A DNA stretch of 64,000 bases, from positions 32,504-96,503 of the forward strand of contig JBNARI010000004.1 in the NCBI GenBank assembly GCA_049718765.1. Direction: 5' to 3'. This DNA is from JBNARI01 sp049718765 (GTDB lineage Bacteria > Bacillota > Sulfobacillia > DUMF01). Shown in pieces: positions 16,653 to 25,100 of the stretch. The translations under genes and the position numbers were made by a program. A model generated the notes under the pieces. That model had not been told where the DNA came from. It saw only the letters and a list, made by a program, of their open reading frames with translations, and made no database searches. The stretch's first letter is position 1, and each line of letters opens with the position of its first letter.

Positions 16653-16681
16653 TTGACACCTCCCGTAGCAGCGGGTAGAAT
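16653..16681 (+). promoter_or_regulatory. Strong sigma-A promoter of the yceD-rpmF operon
   Basis: A perfect TTGACA and TAGAAT are separated by exactly 17 bases. Transcription would start near 16688, about 20 bases before the yceD start. Confidence 0.85.
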
Positions 16682-16706
16682 TTAGCTGTCTTACGGGGGG
16701 CTTTTC

Positions 16707-17156
16707 ATGAGGATCAGTGCTCAAGAAGTGAAGAAGTGCGGTCGGGTGGCGGCGTCGTACACGATAGCTGCCGAGGCCTTTCAACCGTACCTTGGCGAGG
16801 GAAGTACCGCCGGCCCCGGTCCTGTGGAAGTGGATGCGGAACTCATGGGTTCGGGTGTGGACGTGATCGGCAAATTCACTGCGCAGGCAAACGTGCAGCT
16901 CACGTGTGCCAGGTGCCTGGCGGCTGTGCCCTACCATCTGCGCGCTGAGTTCTGGGTTACGTTCCGACCAAGGCACGCAGCAGACCCGGAGAGCATTGCA
17001 ATGTCCGGACCTTTGACTGCCGATGGCGAAGACATAGAAGTGTACTCGGGGGACGAGATAGACCTTGACGGTGTGGTGCTTCAAAACTTGGCGCTTGCCG
17101 TGCCGTACAAGGTGGTTTGCAGCAGCGAATGCAAAGGCTTGGAGTGGAGGGATTGA
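16707..17156 (+). CDS. YceD/DUF177 family protein, short C-terminus
   Basis: 149 residues. YceD proteins are encoded before rpmF in most bacteria and are linked to 23S rRNA processing or ribosome assembly. Family features seen are 'LTCARCLAAVPYHLRAEF' (the CxRCL motif), 'IDLDGVVLQNLALAVPYKVVC' and 'CSSECKGL'. The usual C-terminal extension after CKGL, with a second Cys pair (CPxCG), is missing; the protein ends four residues later. The ATG has a GGGGGG site. The stop is 3 bases before the GTG of rpmF. Confidence 0.85.
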   Translation: MRISAQEVKKCGRVAASYTIAAEAFQPYLGEGSTAGPGPVEVDAELMGSGVDVIGKFTAQANVQLTCARCLAAVPYHLRAEFWVTFRPRHAADPESIAMSGPLTADGEDIEVYSGDEIDLDGVVLQNLALAVPYKVVCSSECKGLEWRD

Positions 17157-17159
17157 CTG

Positions 17160-17342
17160 GTGGCCGTACCTAAGAAACGCACCACTAAGTCCAAAAGGGA
17201 TAAGAGAGCTGCCAATTGGAAACTTGGGCATCCCACGCTGGTAGAATGCCCACAGTGCCATGAAGCCAAGATGCCTCACAGAGTTTGTGCAAACTGTGGC
17301 TACTACGATGGCAGAGAAGTGCTCAAGCTTGAAGAGAAGTGA
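17160..17342 (+). CDS. rpmF: 50S ribosomal protein L32
   Basis: 60 residues, starting GTG as 'MAVPKKRTTKSKRDKRA', the canonical L32 N-terminus. It has 'CPQC' and 'CANC', so it is the zinc-binding (C+) form. L32 is a component of the large ribosomal subunit. It is co-transcribed with yceD and followed by a strong stem-loop. Confidence 0.97.
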   Translation: MAVPKKRTTKSKRDKRAANWKLGHPTLVECPQCHEAKMPHRVCANCGYYDGREVLKLEEK

Positions 17343-17371
17343 AGTGGCGAACTTGGAACAAATGTAGTTCA

Positions 17372-17409
17372 GGCGTGGGCGGGTACTTTACCCGCCCACG
17401 CCCACATTT
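17372..17409 (+). terminator. Stem-loop terminator after rpmF
   Basis: GGCGTGGGCGGGT, a 5-base loop and ACCCGCCCACGCC form a 13-bp perfect GC-rich stem followed by CACATTTA. It probably ends the yceD-rpmF transcript although the U-tract is poor. Confidence 0.75.
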
Positions 17410-17699
17410 AGTGCGCGCTTCTGGCTGTCACTAGTGGCCTTTTCCTCTTGGGTGGAGGGAACAATTGCCAGGCTCATTGCCGGCCTTCGGTGAGCTTGGC
17501 CGCCTGGAGCCAGGTATGAAGTAGAGATCTTACCCTATCGCTTCGTCTCCAACAAACTCGACCCGGTACGGTCAGTGTGTCGGTCGATGCCTACATTGGG
17601 TAACCAGGGGCTGGGTAGCCTTGCGTTGGCCCATTTCCTTGTGCTATACGATCCACAAGATATGCCCGGACACGGCATTTTATCTGGCCGGACCGGCGT

Positions 17700-17728
17700 T
17701 TGTTGGTTGCGATGGCTTCTGATATAAT
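17700..17728 (+). promoter_or_regulatory. Promoter of the fapR-plsX operon
   Basis: TTGTTG, 17 bases, then a perfect TATAAT. The predicted start near 17735 lies just upstream of the inverted repeat at 17754-17770. Confidence 0.6.
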
Positions 17729-17753
17729 TACTAGCAGTTCTTGGCGCTTCATC

Positions 17754-17770
17754 CTAATACTCTGTATTAA
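17754..17770. promoter_or_regulatory. Likely FapR operator (inverted repeat)
   Basis: TAATAC-TCT-GTATTA is a perfect 6-bp inverted repeat with a 3-base centre, located between the promoter and fapR. It resembles the TTAGTAC/TACTAA-type sites bound by FapR in other Firmicutes, so autoregulation relieved by malonyl-CoA is likely. Confidence 0.6.
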
Positions 17771-17797
17771 CCAATAGCTACTAAGAGGTGGGCGAAG

Positions 17798-18403
17798 TTG
17801 GGGCTCCCCAAACTAAAAAGGCAGAGAGAATTACGCAAGGTTCTCCAGGAAAACCCGTTCCTCAACGATGAAGACTTGGCGAAGATGTTCGGAGTGAGCG
17901 TGCAGACCATTCGCTTGGACAGGCTCGCGCTGGGGATAGGCGATCTAAGGCAGCGAACACGTGCCATTGCTGACAGGGTTCGAGGGATTGTGAAGTCCCT
18001 TGGAGTGAAGGAAGTAGTTGGGGAGATCATCGACATAACTCTTGGAGAAAGCGGCGTATCTATTCTTGAAACCACCGAAGACATGGTGTTCGAAAAGACA
18101 GGAGTTGTGCGGGGTCACTACATCTTCGCTCAGGCGGATTCCCTCGCCATTGCTCTAATAGATGCTGATGTGGTGTTGACTGGTCTGGCCAACGTAAAGT
18201 TCAAGAGGCCCGTAAAGGTTGGAGAGAGGCTTGTCGCTAAGGCAGAGGTGATCAGGAAAAAGGGCAACCGGTGGGTCGTACTTGTTGTGATCAAGAGCGG
18301 CAAGGACCAGGTGTTCCGGGGTAAGTTCGTAGTGTTTGCTTTGGACCAGGAAAGGAGCGATGAAGCTGATGCTCAAGATAGCGCTGGACGTATTGGGGGG
18401 TGA
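17798..18403 (+). CDS. fapR: Transcription factor FapR, regulator of lipid synthesis
   Basis: 201 residues. Residues about 5-60 are a DeoR-like helix-turn-helix ('LNDEDLAKMFGVSVQTIRLD'), followed by a linker helix and a hot-dog domain (about 75-190: 'GHYIFAQADSLAIALIDAD', 'ANVKFKRPVKVGERLVAKAE') that binds malonyl-CoA. FapR represses fatty-acid and phospholipid genes until malonyl-CoA accumulates. The start is TTG 17798 behind GAGGTGGG. Its 3' end overlaps plsX by 44 bases. A matching inverted repeat lies upstream. The target set here is unusual because fab genes are absent from the operon. Confidence 0.95.
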   Translation: MGLPKLKRQRELRKVLQENPFLNDEDLAKMFGVSVQTIRLDRLALGIGDLRQRTRAIADRVRGIVKSLGVKEVVGEIIDITLGESGVSILETTEDMVFEKTGVVRGHYIFAQADSLAIALIDADVVLTGLANVKFKRPVKVGERLVAKAEVIRKKGNRWVVLVVIKSGKDQVFRGKFVVFALDQERSDEADAQDSAGRIGG

Positions 18404-19406
18404 CCACGTGCCCCAGGCCCCGCTGGGCGCTGCGCGACAGGCCCTTCGTGCCGACTCAGAGCTCCATCTCACGTTGCTTGGTCCAGAGGACCTGATCAGT
18501 CGTCAAGTAGACAGCTGGGGCGACGTTGCCCGACGAGTGTCGGTGGTACACGCTCCCGTTGCCATCTCCGGTTCCGAGGCTCAAGTGAAAGCAATAAGGT
18601 CGGAAAAGCAGTCCACAATCGTGAAGGGCTTCGAGCTGTTAAAAGAACAAGTGGTTGATGGGTTCGTATCAGCGGGGAGCACAGGTGCCTTGATGGCGGG
18701 TGGATTGCTAATACTGGGCAGAATACCTGGAATCGCCAGGCCGGCGTTGCCAGTGATATTGCCCCTGCGGGGCGGCAAGAAGGTGGTTCTCTTGGACGCA
18801 GGGGTGAACCCCGACGCAAGGCCTGCCCACCTGGTTCAATACGGCCTTATGGGCATTGCCTATGCCAGGGTAGTGCTTGGCATTGACCAGCCCCGCGTCA
18901 TGTTGCTCAACATTGGAGAGGAAGAGGGTAAGGGTAACGAGCTCATGCGTGCTACCTATGGTACGATGAGGGAGAAGTTGGGGGCTTCATTCTGCGGCAA
19001 CATTGAGGCGAGGGACGTGTTCACTGGCAAGGCAGACGTGGTAGTGTGCGACGGGTTCACTGGGAACGTGGTGCTCAAATGCATTGAAGGACTGGCCACG
19101 TGCCTCATGGCGATCCTGAAGGACGAAATGAAGGCCAGCCCAGTAACTATATTAGGTGGCATGTTAGCGCGTCCTGCTTTCACGAGGGCAAAGAAGCTTT
19201 TGGACTACAGCGAATACGGCGGAGTACCGTTGCTCGGGCTGAACGGTCTGTGTGTCAAGTGTCACGGGAGCTCGAACGAGGCTGCCATTGCCAACGGAAT
19301 CAAGGTTGCATGTACTTCCTTGAGGAAGCAACTCCTTGGCTGTTTGCGCGAGGCCGGGCTGGCAGCAAGGGATGAACAGTCTGTTGAGTCGCAATCTCCA
19401 GTTTGA
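18360..19406 (+). CDS. plsX: Phosphate acyltransferase PlsX
   Basis: 348 residues from ATG 18360, which follows AAAGGAGCG. PlsX interconverts acyl-ACP and acyl-phosphate at the membrane, feeding PlsY for phospholipid synthesis. Hallmarks are 'KIALDVLGGDHVPQAPL' (usually DAMGGD; here DVLGGD), 'DGFVSAGSTGALMAGGLLIL', 'LLDAGVNPDARP', 'VVCDGFTGNVVLK' and 'SSNEAAIANGI'. It overlaps fapR and ends 11 bases before degV. The DAMGGD to DVLGGD change keeps the Asp and both glycines. Confidence 0.94.
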   Translation: MKLMLKIALDVLGGDHVPQAPLGAARQALRADSELHLTLLGPEDLISRQVDSWGDVARRVSVVHAPVAISGSEAQVKAIRSEKQSTIVKGFELLKEQVVDGFVSAGSTGALMAGGLLILGRIPGIARPALPVILPLRGGKKVVLLDAGVNPDARPAHLVQYGLMGIAYARVVLGIDQPRVMLLNIGEEEGKGNELMRATYGTMREKLGASFCGNIEARDVFTGKADVVVCDGFTGNVVLKCIEGLATCLMAILKDEMKASPVTILGGMLARPAFTRAKKLLDYSEYGGVPLLGLNGLCVKCHGSSNEAAIANGIKVACTSLRKQLLGCLREAGLAARDEQSVESQSPV

Positions 19407-19417
19407 GGTGGTGGATC

Positions 19418-20269
19418 ATGCCGGTCAAAGTGGTGACTGACAGTACTTGTGACTTGAGTCCGCAAGTGCTTGGGGAGATGGGGGTTACGGTAGTCCCTTT
19501 AAGAGTGCACGTCGGGGACAGGACTTTTCTTGACGGGATAGACCTTGCTCCCTCCGAGTTTTACCGGTTGCTAAGGCAGGAAAAGGTGCTACCTCGCACT
19601 TCTCAACCGTCGCCCGCAGAGTTCCTGAAAGTGTACCGGGACCTTACCAGCGATGGTTCGTCAGTAGTTTCCATTCACCTTTCTTCCAGGCTTAGCGGCA
19701 CATTCCAGTCAGCAGTGATGGCCAAGGAAAACCTGCCGCAGGCAGACATCGAGGTGGTGGATTCGCGTCTTGCATCCTTGGGAATAGCGCTGGTGGTCAG
19801 GGAAGCTGCAATCATGGCAAGGCGGGGCGCATCCAAGCAGGAGGTGGTAGATGCTACTAGGCGCAACATCGAGCGGTGCCATACCCTGTTCATCGTAGAT
19901 ACTCTAGATTATTTGTATAAGAATGGGCGCATTGGCAAGGCCGCACACCTGGTTGGTTCCCTCTTGTCCTTGAAACCGATCCTTGCCCTCGACCGGGAGG
20001 GAGTGGTTGCGGCAAGGGACAAGGTGAGGGGCAAGAACAAAGCCCTTGAGCGTGCAGTGGAAGTTGCTTCCTGCGAGGTTCGGCCAGGGTCAAGGGTCCA
20101 GGCAGCAGTGTTGCATGCTGATTGTCCTGAAGCGGCGCTTTTCCTCAAGGAGCGCCTATGCTCCATGTACCAAGTAATGTTCTTGCTGGAAGGCGTAGTT
20201 GGCAGTGTAATCGGCAGCCACGTTGGTCCTGGGACAGCTGGGTTTATACTAATGGAGGTCGATTCTTGA
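19418..20269 (+). CDS. DegV family fatty-acid-binding protein (FakB-type)
   Basis: 283 residues, DegV/EDD fold. 'VKVVTDSTCDLSP' at the N-terminus, 'FKTSQPSP'-like 'PRTSQPSPAEF', 'IHLSSRLSGTFQSA' (lipid-head-group Ser region) and 'GRIGKAAHLVGSLLSLKPIL' are standard. Family members bind one fatty acid and present it to the kinase FakA, which makes the acyl-phosphate that PlsX or PlsY uses. Its position between plsX and acpP, where fab genes usually are, supports that role. ATG 19418 has GAGGTGG upstream. No FakA (DAK2) gene is in the window. Its stop overlaps a TTG that could begin a 40-residue reading frame of doubtful reality. Confidence 0.9.
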   Translation: MPVKVVTDSTCDLSPQVLGEMGVTVVPLRVHVGDRTFLDGIDLAPSEFYRLLRQEKVLPRTSQPSPAEFLKVYRDLTSDGSSVVSIHLSSRLSGTFQSAVMAKENLPQADIEVVDSRLASLGIALVVREAAIMARRGASKQEVVDATRRNIERCHTLFIVDTLDYLYKNGRIGKAAHLVGSLLSLKPILALDREGVVAARDKVRGKNKALERAVEVASCEVRPGSRVQAAVLHADCPEAALFLKERLCSMYQVMFLLEGVVGSVIGSHVGPGTAGFILMEVDS

Positions 20270-20301
20270 AGCGAAACTGGTGGTCTGCTAAGATTCTTGC
20301 T

Positions 20302-20325
20302 GGCAGCCAGCAGCTGGTGGCTGCC
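20302..20325 (+). other. Stem-loop in the degV-acpP gap
   Basis: GGCAGCCA and TGGCTGCC form an 8-bp perfect stem with an 8-base loop. No T-run follows, so it may only stabilise or process the mRNA. A 40-codon frame (20266-20388) crosses it but shows no recognisable protein. Confidence 0.45.
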
Positions 20326-20412
20326 TGGGAGGGGGGCGCGACACTAGATTGCCGAATGGTGCCTCCCCAAGTCAGGTGTAAAGAGTAGAACACAGCGTTA
20401 GGGGGTTAAGTC

Positions 20413-20655
20413 ATGTCGCCGAAGGACGAAGTTTTCGAGAAGGTCAAGTCGATCATTGTAGAGCAATTACAAGTTGACGAAGACAGCGTTGTGCCTGAGG
20501 CCTCGTTCGTTGATGACCTCGGGGCTGATTCCCTAGACATAGTAGAGCTCATCATGGCGTTGGAAGAGGAGTTTGACATAGAGATACCAGACGAGGACGC
20601 AGAGAACATAACCACGGTTGGCGAAGCGGTCAACTACATAAAGGAAAGGATTTGA
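20413..20655 (+). CDS. acpP: Acyl carrier protein
   Basis: 80 residues, acidic, four-helix type. The phosphopantetheine attachment Ser is in 'DDLGADSLDIVELIMALEEE' (DSL motif, about residue 40). It carries acyl chains as thioesters for lipid synthesis. The ATG has an AGGGGG site 9 bases upstream. The gene lies between degV and rnc; fabD, fabG upstream and fabF downstream, which normally flank it in Firmicutes, are absent. Confidence 0.97.
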   Translation: MSPKDEVFEKVKSIIVEQLQVDEDSVVPEASFVDDLGADSLDIVELIMALEEEFDIEIPDEDAENITTVGEAVNYIKERI

Positions 20656-20661
20656 CGTGGT

Positions 20662-20697
20662 GCCCGGTAGCTCGTTTCTCCCGTTGTGCTACCGGGC
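20662..20697 (+). terminator. Stem-loop between acpP and rnc
   Basis: GCCCGGTAGC, 16-base loop and GCTACCGGGC form a 10-bp perfect stem. It lacks a U-tract, so partial termination or mRNA protection to keep acpP abundant relative to rnc is likelier than full termination. Confidence 0.55.
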
Positions 20698-20797
20698 TGC
20701 TCGAGGCTGTGCGCAGGCCGTGGGGCAGGTCCGGTGGAACGGACTGTTGCCCGGAGTCCCTTGGTTTGCCCAGACTCGGCAGGGGTTGCGGTAGACC

Positions 20798-21535
20798 GTG
20801 ACTGGTGGCGAGTTCAAGCAAGAACTAGAACGGCTGGCTGGTGGTGAGCTGGACGAGGAGCTCCTCCGCACAGCTTTGACCCACTCTTCTGCTTCAAACG
20901 AAGTGCAAGGCCTTCCATGCAACGAAAGGCTTGAGTTCCTAGGCGATGCAGTGCTGGAACTTGCGGTTAGTGAATGGATTTTCAGGCTGTATCCTGAGGC
21001 CTCAGAGGGGGAACTTACCAGACTTAGGGCGCGGATGGTGTGCGGGGAGCAGCTTGCTGAAGCAGCAGCCGCTCTCGGAATAGGTAGTCAGCTCCTTTTG
21101 GGCAAGGGTGAAGAGGTACGAGGAGGACGCAATAACAAGTCGATTCTGGGGTCGGCCTTTGAGGCAGTGGTAGGTGCAGTCTTCCTGAGCCTAGGGTATG
21201 AGCACGCGAGCCAGTTCGTGCGCAGGGTGCTGGTATCTCCTGAAAAGGTCAAACTGGGTCGTTTGAACGACCCCAAGTCCTTACTTCAGCAGTTGCTCCA
21301 GGCCGCTGGTGACAGTGTGTCCTACAAAGTTGTGAGCACTTTTGGCCCACCCCACCAGACCGAGTTCATGGTTGCAGCAGTCTCCAGCAAGGGAATAGTC
21401 TTGGGTGAAGGCAAGGGTCGCAGCAAGAAACAGGCGGAGCAGCGTGCTGCTGAAGATGCTCTGCGCAAGGGCAACTTGTTGCAGTCAGAAGGTGCGAACC
21501 AGTTTGGTGACACGGCCGAGAATGGTAACCTCTGA
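20798..21535 (+). CDS. rnc: Ribonuclease III
   Basis: 245 residues. The N-terminal endonuclease domain has the signature 'NERLEFLGDAVLEL' with the catalytic Glu/Asp residues and a second acidic site in 'LGSAFEAVVGAVFL'. The C-terminal double-stranded-RNA-binding domain covers about 160-235 ('DPKSLLQQLLQA', 'GKGRSKKQAEQRAAEDAL'). It processes rRNA precursors and structured mRNAs. The start is GTG 20798. Its last 51 bases overlap, tail to tail, the minus-strand S24-type regulator gene. smc and ftsY follow, as in most Firmicutes. Confidence 0.96.
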   Translation: MTGGEFKQELERLAGGELDEELLRTALTHSSASNEVQGLPCNERLEFLGDAVLELAVSEWIFRLYPEASEGELTRLRARMVCGEQLAEAAAALGIGSQLLLGKGEEVRGGRNNKSILGSAFEAVVGAVFLSLGYEHASQFVRRVLVSPEKVKLGRLNDPKSLLQQLLQAAGDSVSYKVVSTFGPPHQTEFMVAAVSSKGIVLGEGKGRSKKQAEQRAAEDALRKGNLLQSEGANQFGDTAENGNL

Positions 21536-21985
21536 GCCCGGTTGGACTACCTTGGTCGGGTCTGCAATGCTGGTCAGGAGTACATGCTTATCTATCCGGT
21601 AGTATCGCATGATGGAAGAGCCCGAGGCGTGAGATACCAACACCAGATCACCGTTAGCTGGCACTGCCAGGGGGTCCACTATCAGGATGTCGTTCTCCAT
21701 GAAGTACGGAGCGTACTGTGAGGATGTCACCTTGAAAGTAAATGGGTTGCCCTTGAGTTTGTCCCGGGAGAGGACTGTGTCTTCGGAGTAGTCTGCCACG
21801 TTCGACTGCTGTCGGTCCTTTCCCAGGACGTCCCGCTTGAACTCGCGAATCCCGCTATAGCCTGCCTTCTCCAGCCAGTAATACACTGACTTTTCTTCCG
21901 AGTATCCCAGGGACGCTGCAAGCTCTGCCACTGTTATTGCTGGGTCGTGCTTTACCAGTTCTATCAGCCTGTCAATGGGATTCAA
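21485..21985 (-). CDS. Helix-turn-helix regulator with S24 (LexA/CI-like) C-terminal fold
   Basis: About 166 residues from TTG 21985, which has a GGAGGGG site 7 bases upstream. Residues about 10-45 are a small winged-helix-like DNA-binding segment ('ITVAELAASLGYSEEKSVYY'). Residues about 80-166 resemble the S24 peptidase fold ('SSQYAPYFMENDILIVDP', 'NGDLVLVSHASGS'). The Ser region is present but the usual catalytic Lys position holds R or M ('IMRYYRID'), so self-cleavage is doubtful. It is the only minus-strand gene in this block and overlaps the 3' end of rnc by 51 bases. Its target is unknown. Confidence 0.7.
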   Translation of the reverse strand: MNPIDRLIELVKHDPAITVAELAASLGYSEEKSVYYWLEKAGYSGIREFKRDVLGKDRQQSNVADYSEDTVLSRDKLKGNPFTFKVTSSQYAPYFMENDILIVDPLAVPANGDLVLVSHASGSSIMRYYRIDKHVLLTSIADPTKVVQPGSEVTILGRVTKLVRTF

Positions 21986-22150
21986 ACCCTTACCCCTCCA
22001 AGGTTTCAAATTAAAGCCCTCGTGTCAGGTTCCTTTACATATGGCGTGTATAAACCAATACAGGTATCGTGTATGGCTGCGAGTTCCGTTGAAGGATGAC
22101 ATGCCTTCGGCGTGTCTGCTAGAATCTCCATTGTTGGAGGGTGGTTCCCG

Positions 22151-25100
22151 TTGCACCTCAAGAGCATTTCCATCTGGGGGTTCAAGTCGTTTGCAGTGAG
22201 GACTAATATTCAGTTCTGTGATGGCCTGAGCGTAATTGTGGGAAGCAATGGCTCGGGCAAATCAAACATTGCTGACGCGATATGGTGGGGCTTGGGCCAA
22301 CAGAACCCCCGGCTGTTGAGGGCAAGCAGGGCAGAACAACTCATCTTTTCGGGGAGCGCAACTCGCCCGCCTTTGTCTGTGGCTGAAGTGGCCCTGGTGC
22401 TTCAGGGAGACCACAGCGAGGTGGGTCTGGTTCGACGGGTGACCAGGGACGGAGATAGCGAGTACTTTGTCAACGGGAAAAAGTGCAGACTGAAGGATTT
22501 CATCAACGCCGTCAGCAACTGCAACGTGCATCCAGACAGTCTCGTGGTGATAAGTCAGGGTAAGACAGACGAGTTCCTCTCCATGTCCCCTCAGCAGCGA
22601 AAGCAGGTTATGGAGCAAATGGCTGGCCTCACCATCTACAGGGTTCGCCGGGACGAAGCGTTGAGGCTTCTGACTGACGCTGAAGCCAAGTTGGTCAGAG
22701 TGCTTGACCTCCGTTCAGAGCTTGAAGCCAGAAAGGGCCAACTTGCCACCGCTGCTCAGACTGCTCGGCTGTACAGGGAAACCAAATACAGGCTGGACAT
22801 GCTGGAAGCGGCTGCAACTGTTTATGAGCTTCGGTGCGCCAAGGAACGAAGGGAGCAGGCCCTCCTTGATGCCACGAGGATTAGAGAGAAAATGGCTGGA
22901 GTTGAGGCAGAGCTTGCTCAGCAAGAGGATGCCTTGCAAGGTTGTGAGGCAAGGAAACAGGAAATCCAAAGCAAGTTAGAGCAGGTCAAGGTGGAACTAG
23001 GCACAGCTGAGCAACGACTGGCCCAGGTTTACAGGGATGCGGCCCTGTGCGAGCAAAAGCTGATTGCTCTGTCTGGAGAAATCCAGCGACTGGAGGGCGA
23101 AGCTGCCTCCGAGGAAGAAGCTGCTTGTCGACTCAGCAAAGAGGTGGCAGCAGGACAGGTCAAGTTGGATTCCCTGGCCCAAGCTGCGGTTCAGAAACGC
23201 TTGGAGGCGCAGGCTTTGGAAGGCCAGGAGATTCCAACTTTGCTCGAGGCTCTGGAGGACAGGGTTAAGGCACTTGAAGGAAAGAGGAACGAGCTGTTCG
23301 ACCTTTTGAACCGGCGCGCATCCCTTCGCAACTCTGCGGCAACGGCAGAGAGGGACATCGAGAGGAACGCAAAACAAGTAGCCAGATTGTGCCAGGAACT
23401 AGATGTAACTGCCCAGCGGAGGCAGAAAGTTGCGGACAGACTGGGGGCCATGGATGCAGAATTGGCTAAGCTTTCGGAAGCGCTCGCTTCTGCGGAGGAG
23501 CAACGGCAGCGTGGGGAGCAAGAGGCAGCCCAAATTGAAAGGTGCCTGGCTGAGCTTGAAAGAAAGCGGGCAGTACTGGTGAGCGAAACAACTCGACTCA
23601 AATCTAGACTTTCGGTGCTTCAGGGGGTAATTGATTCTCTTGAGGACTTTTCCCCTGGCACCAGGGCAGTGCTCAGGGCGGTTAGAGAGGGCATCCTAAA
23701 ACACATCCACGGTGCCCTCGGTCAGTTGATACAGGTGAGCGATGGCTTCGAGACTGCGGTAGACATTGGGTTGGGCTCAGCGCTCCAATTCGTTGTTGTG
23801 GACAGTGTCTCGGCTGCGGAAGCGGCAATCCAATTCTTGAAGCGAGCTGACGCTGGCAGGTGCACGTTCCTTCCAATCGATACCGTCAAGGGCTTCCGTT
23901 TCACAAGCCGTGAGGAGGCTGCCATTGCTAAGCACCCTGAAGTGAAGCGCTTGGTAGACGTGATCCAGGTGCCTGACCAATTCCGAGTGTGTCTTGAGCA
24001 CGTGGCGGGCAGGGTTGCCGTTGTCCCCGACGTAGATACTGCCCTTGCCCTTGGGCGTGAAACTGGGTTCACCTTCAAGATTGTCACGGTGGAAGGGGAA
24101 CTCTTCAATCCAGGAGGCTCCCTAACTGGGGGCAGAGGAAGGGAATCTGGGCTCACGCAAAGGCGAGCCGAGATAAAGAGGGTACAACACGAGCTTGAGC
24201 GCAAGAAGGCAGAACTGGCGTTGCTGGAAAGCGCCTTGGCGGAAGCCAAGGCTAAAGCTCGCACTTTGGGCGAATCCCAGTCTAAACTAGTGAGCGAAAT
24301 CAGTAGCATAAAGCTACGGCTTGCCTCAGCCCGCGCCGAACTCCAGGAGGGTCGTCGCTCCCTGCACGAGCTGGAGCAGCGGGCCCTGGACCTCTCTGCA
24401 GATGCGGAAAGGTTAGGAGCCGAGAATGAAAGGTTGAAGCAGTGCTTGGAAGTGGTGAAAGAAGAGCTCAGGAGTACAGAAACAGCCGAAAGGCAGCTGC
24501 GCCGCATCATAGCCGATCTGGACAAAGATCATGCCCAGTTGCAGCAAATGCTTCAAGCCGCTTCTGCTAGGCTAGCTTCTGCAAAAGCAGAAGCCGAGTC
24601 CGTCGAGCGCCAAATTGAGCTGCTGTCTGAACGCTTTTCTTCCCTTGCGGGGCAGGCAGCTTCCCTGAGACAGTCTGCAGAAGGGAAACGCGAACGAGCC
24701 AAGGCTCTGCAAGGGGAAAGGGCATCTCTCCAGGCCTACCTGGAAGGACTGAGAAGAGAGCAAGTGGAGCTGGAATCCAAGAAGGAAGCATTGTGTGCCG
24801 AAGAGGAAGCACTTTCCAAGAGCCTGGTGGCCCTGGAGGATGAGGCGACGAGAATAAACCGCACGTGCAGGACGCTGAGGGCGGGCCAAACAAAGCTGAG
24901 TTCCTCTCTTGCCGAGGCGGAGGTGCTGTTGAGGCAGGCAGAAATGGAAGTAGAACTGTTGGAAAGGAAGCTTTCTGCATTGCCGGCGGTCAGCGAAGGA
25001 GTACCACGGCAGCTTGTAGCAGACGAGATTGCTGACTTGGAACGGAAGATATCTGATATGGGCGAGGTGAATTTGCTGGCGGAAAGGGAGTACCAGGAGC

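Larger units (their letters stand above)
17403..17797 (+). other. Intergenic stretch before fapR, no gene seen
   Basis: About 390 bases without a convincing coding frame or known RNA. The right end holds the fapR promoter and a FapR-like operator; I see nothing recognisable in the left 300 bases. Confidence 0.6.

Noticed and set aside
20266..20388. 40-codon frame starting at the degV stop (TTGA overlap)
   Set aside because: Too short, no recognisable sequence, and crossed by a perfect stem-loop; kept only as a note.
23722..24525. Minus-strand frame of 267 codons inside smc
   Set aside because: Ser/Ala/Arg-rich shadow of the SMC coiled coil; no motif.
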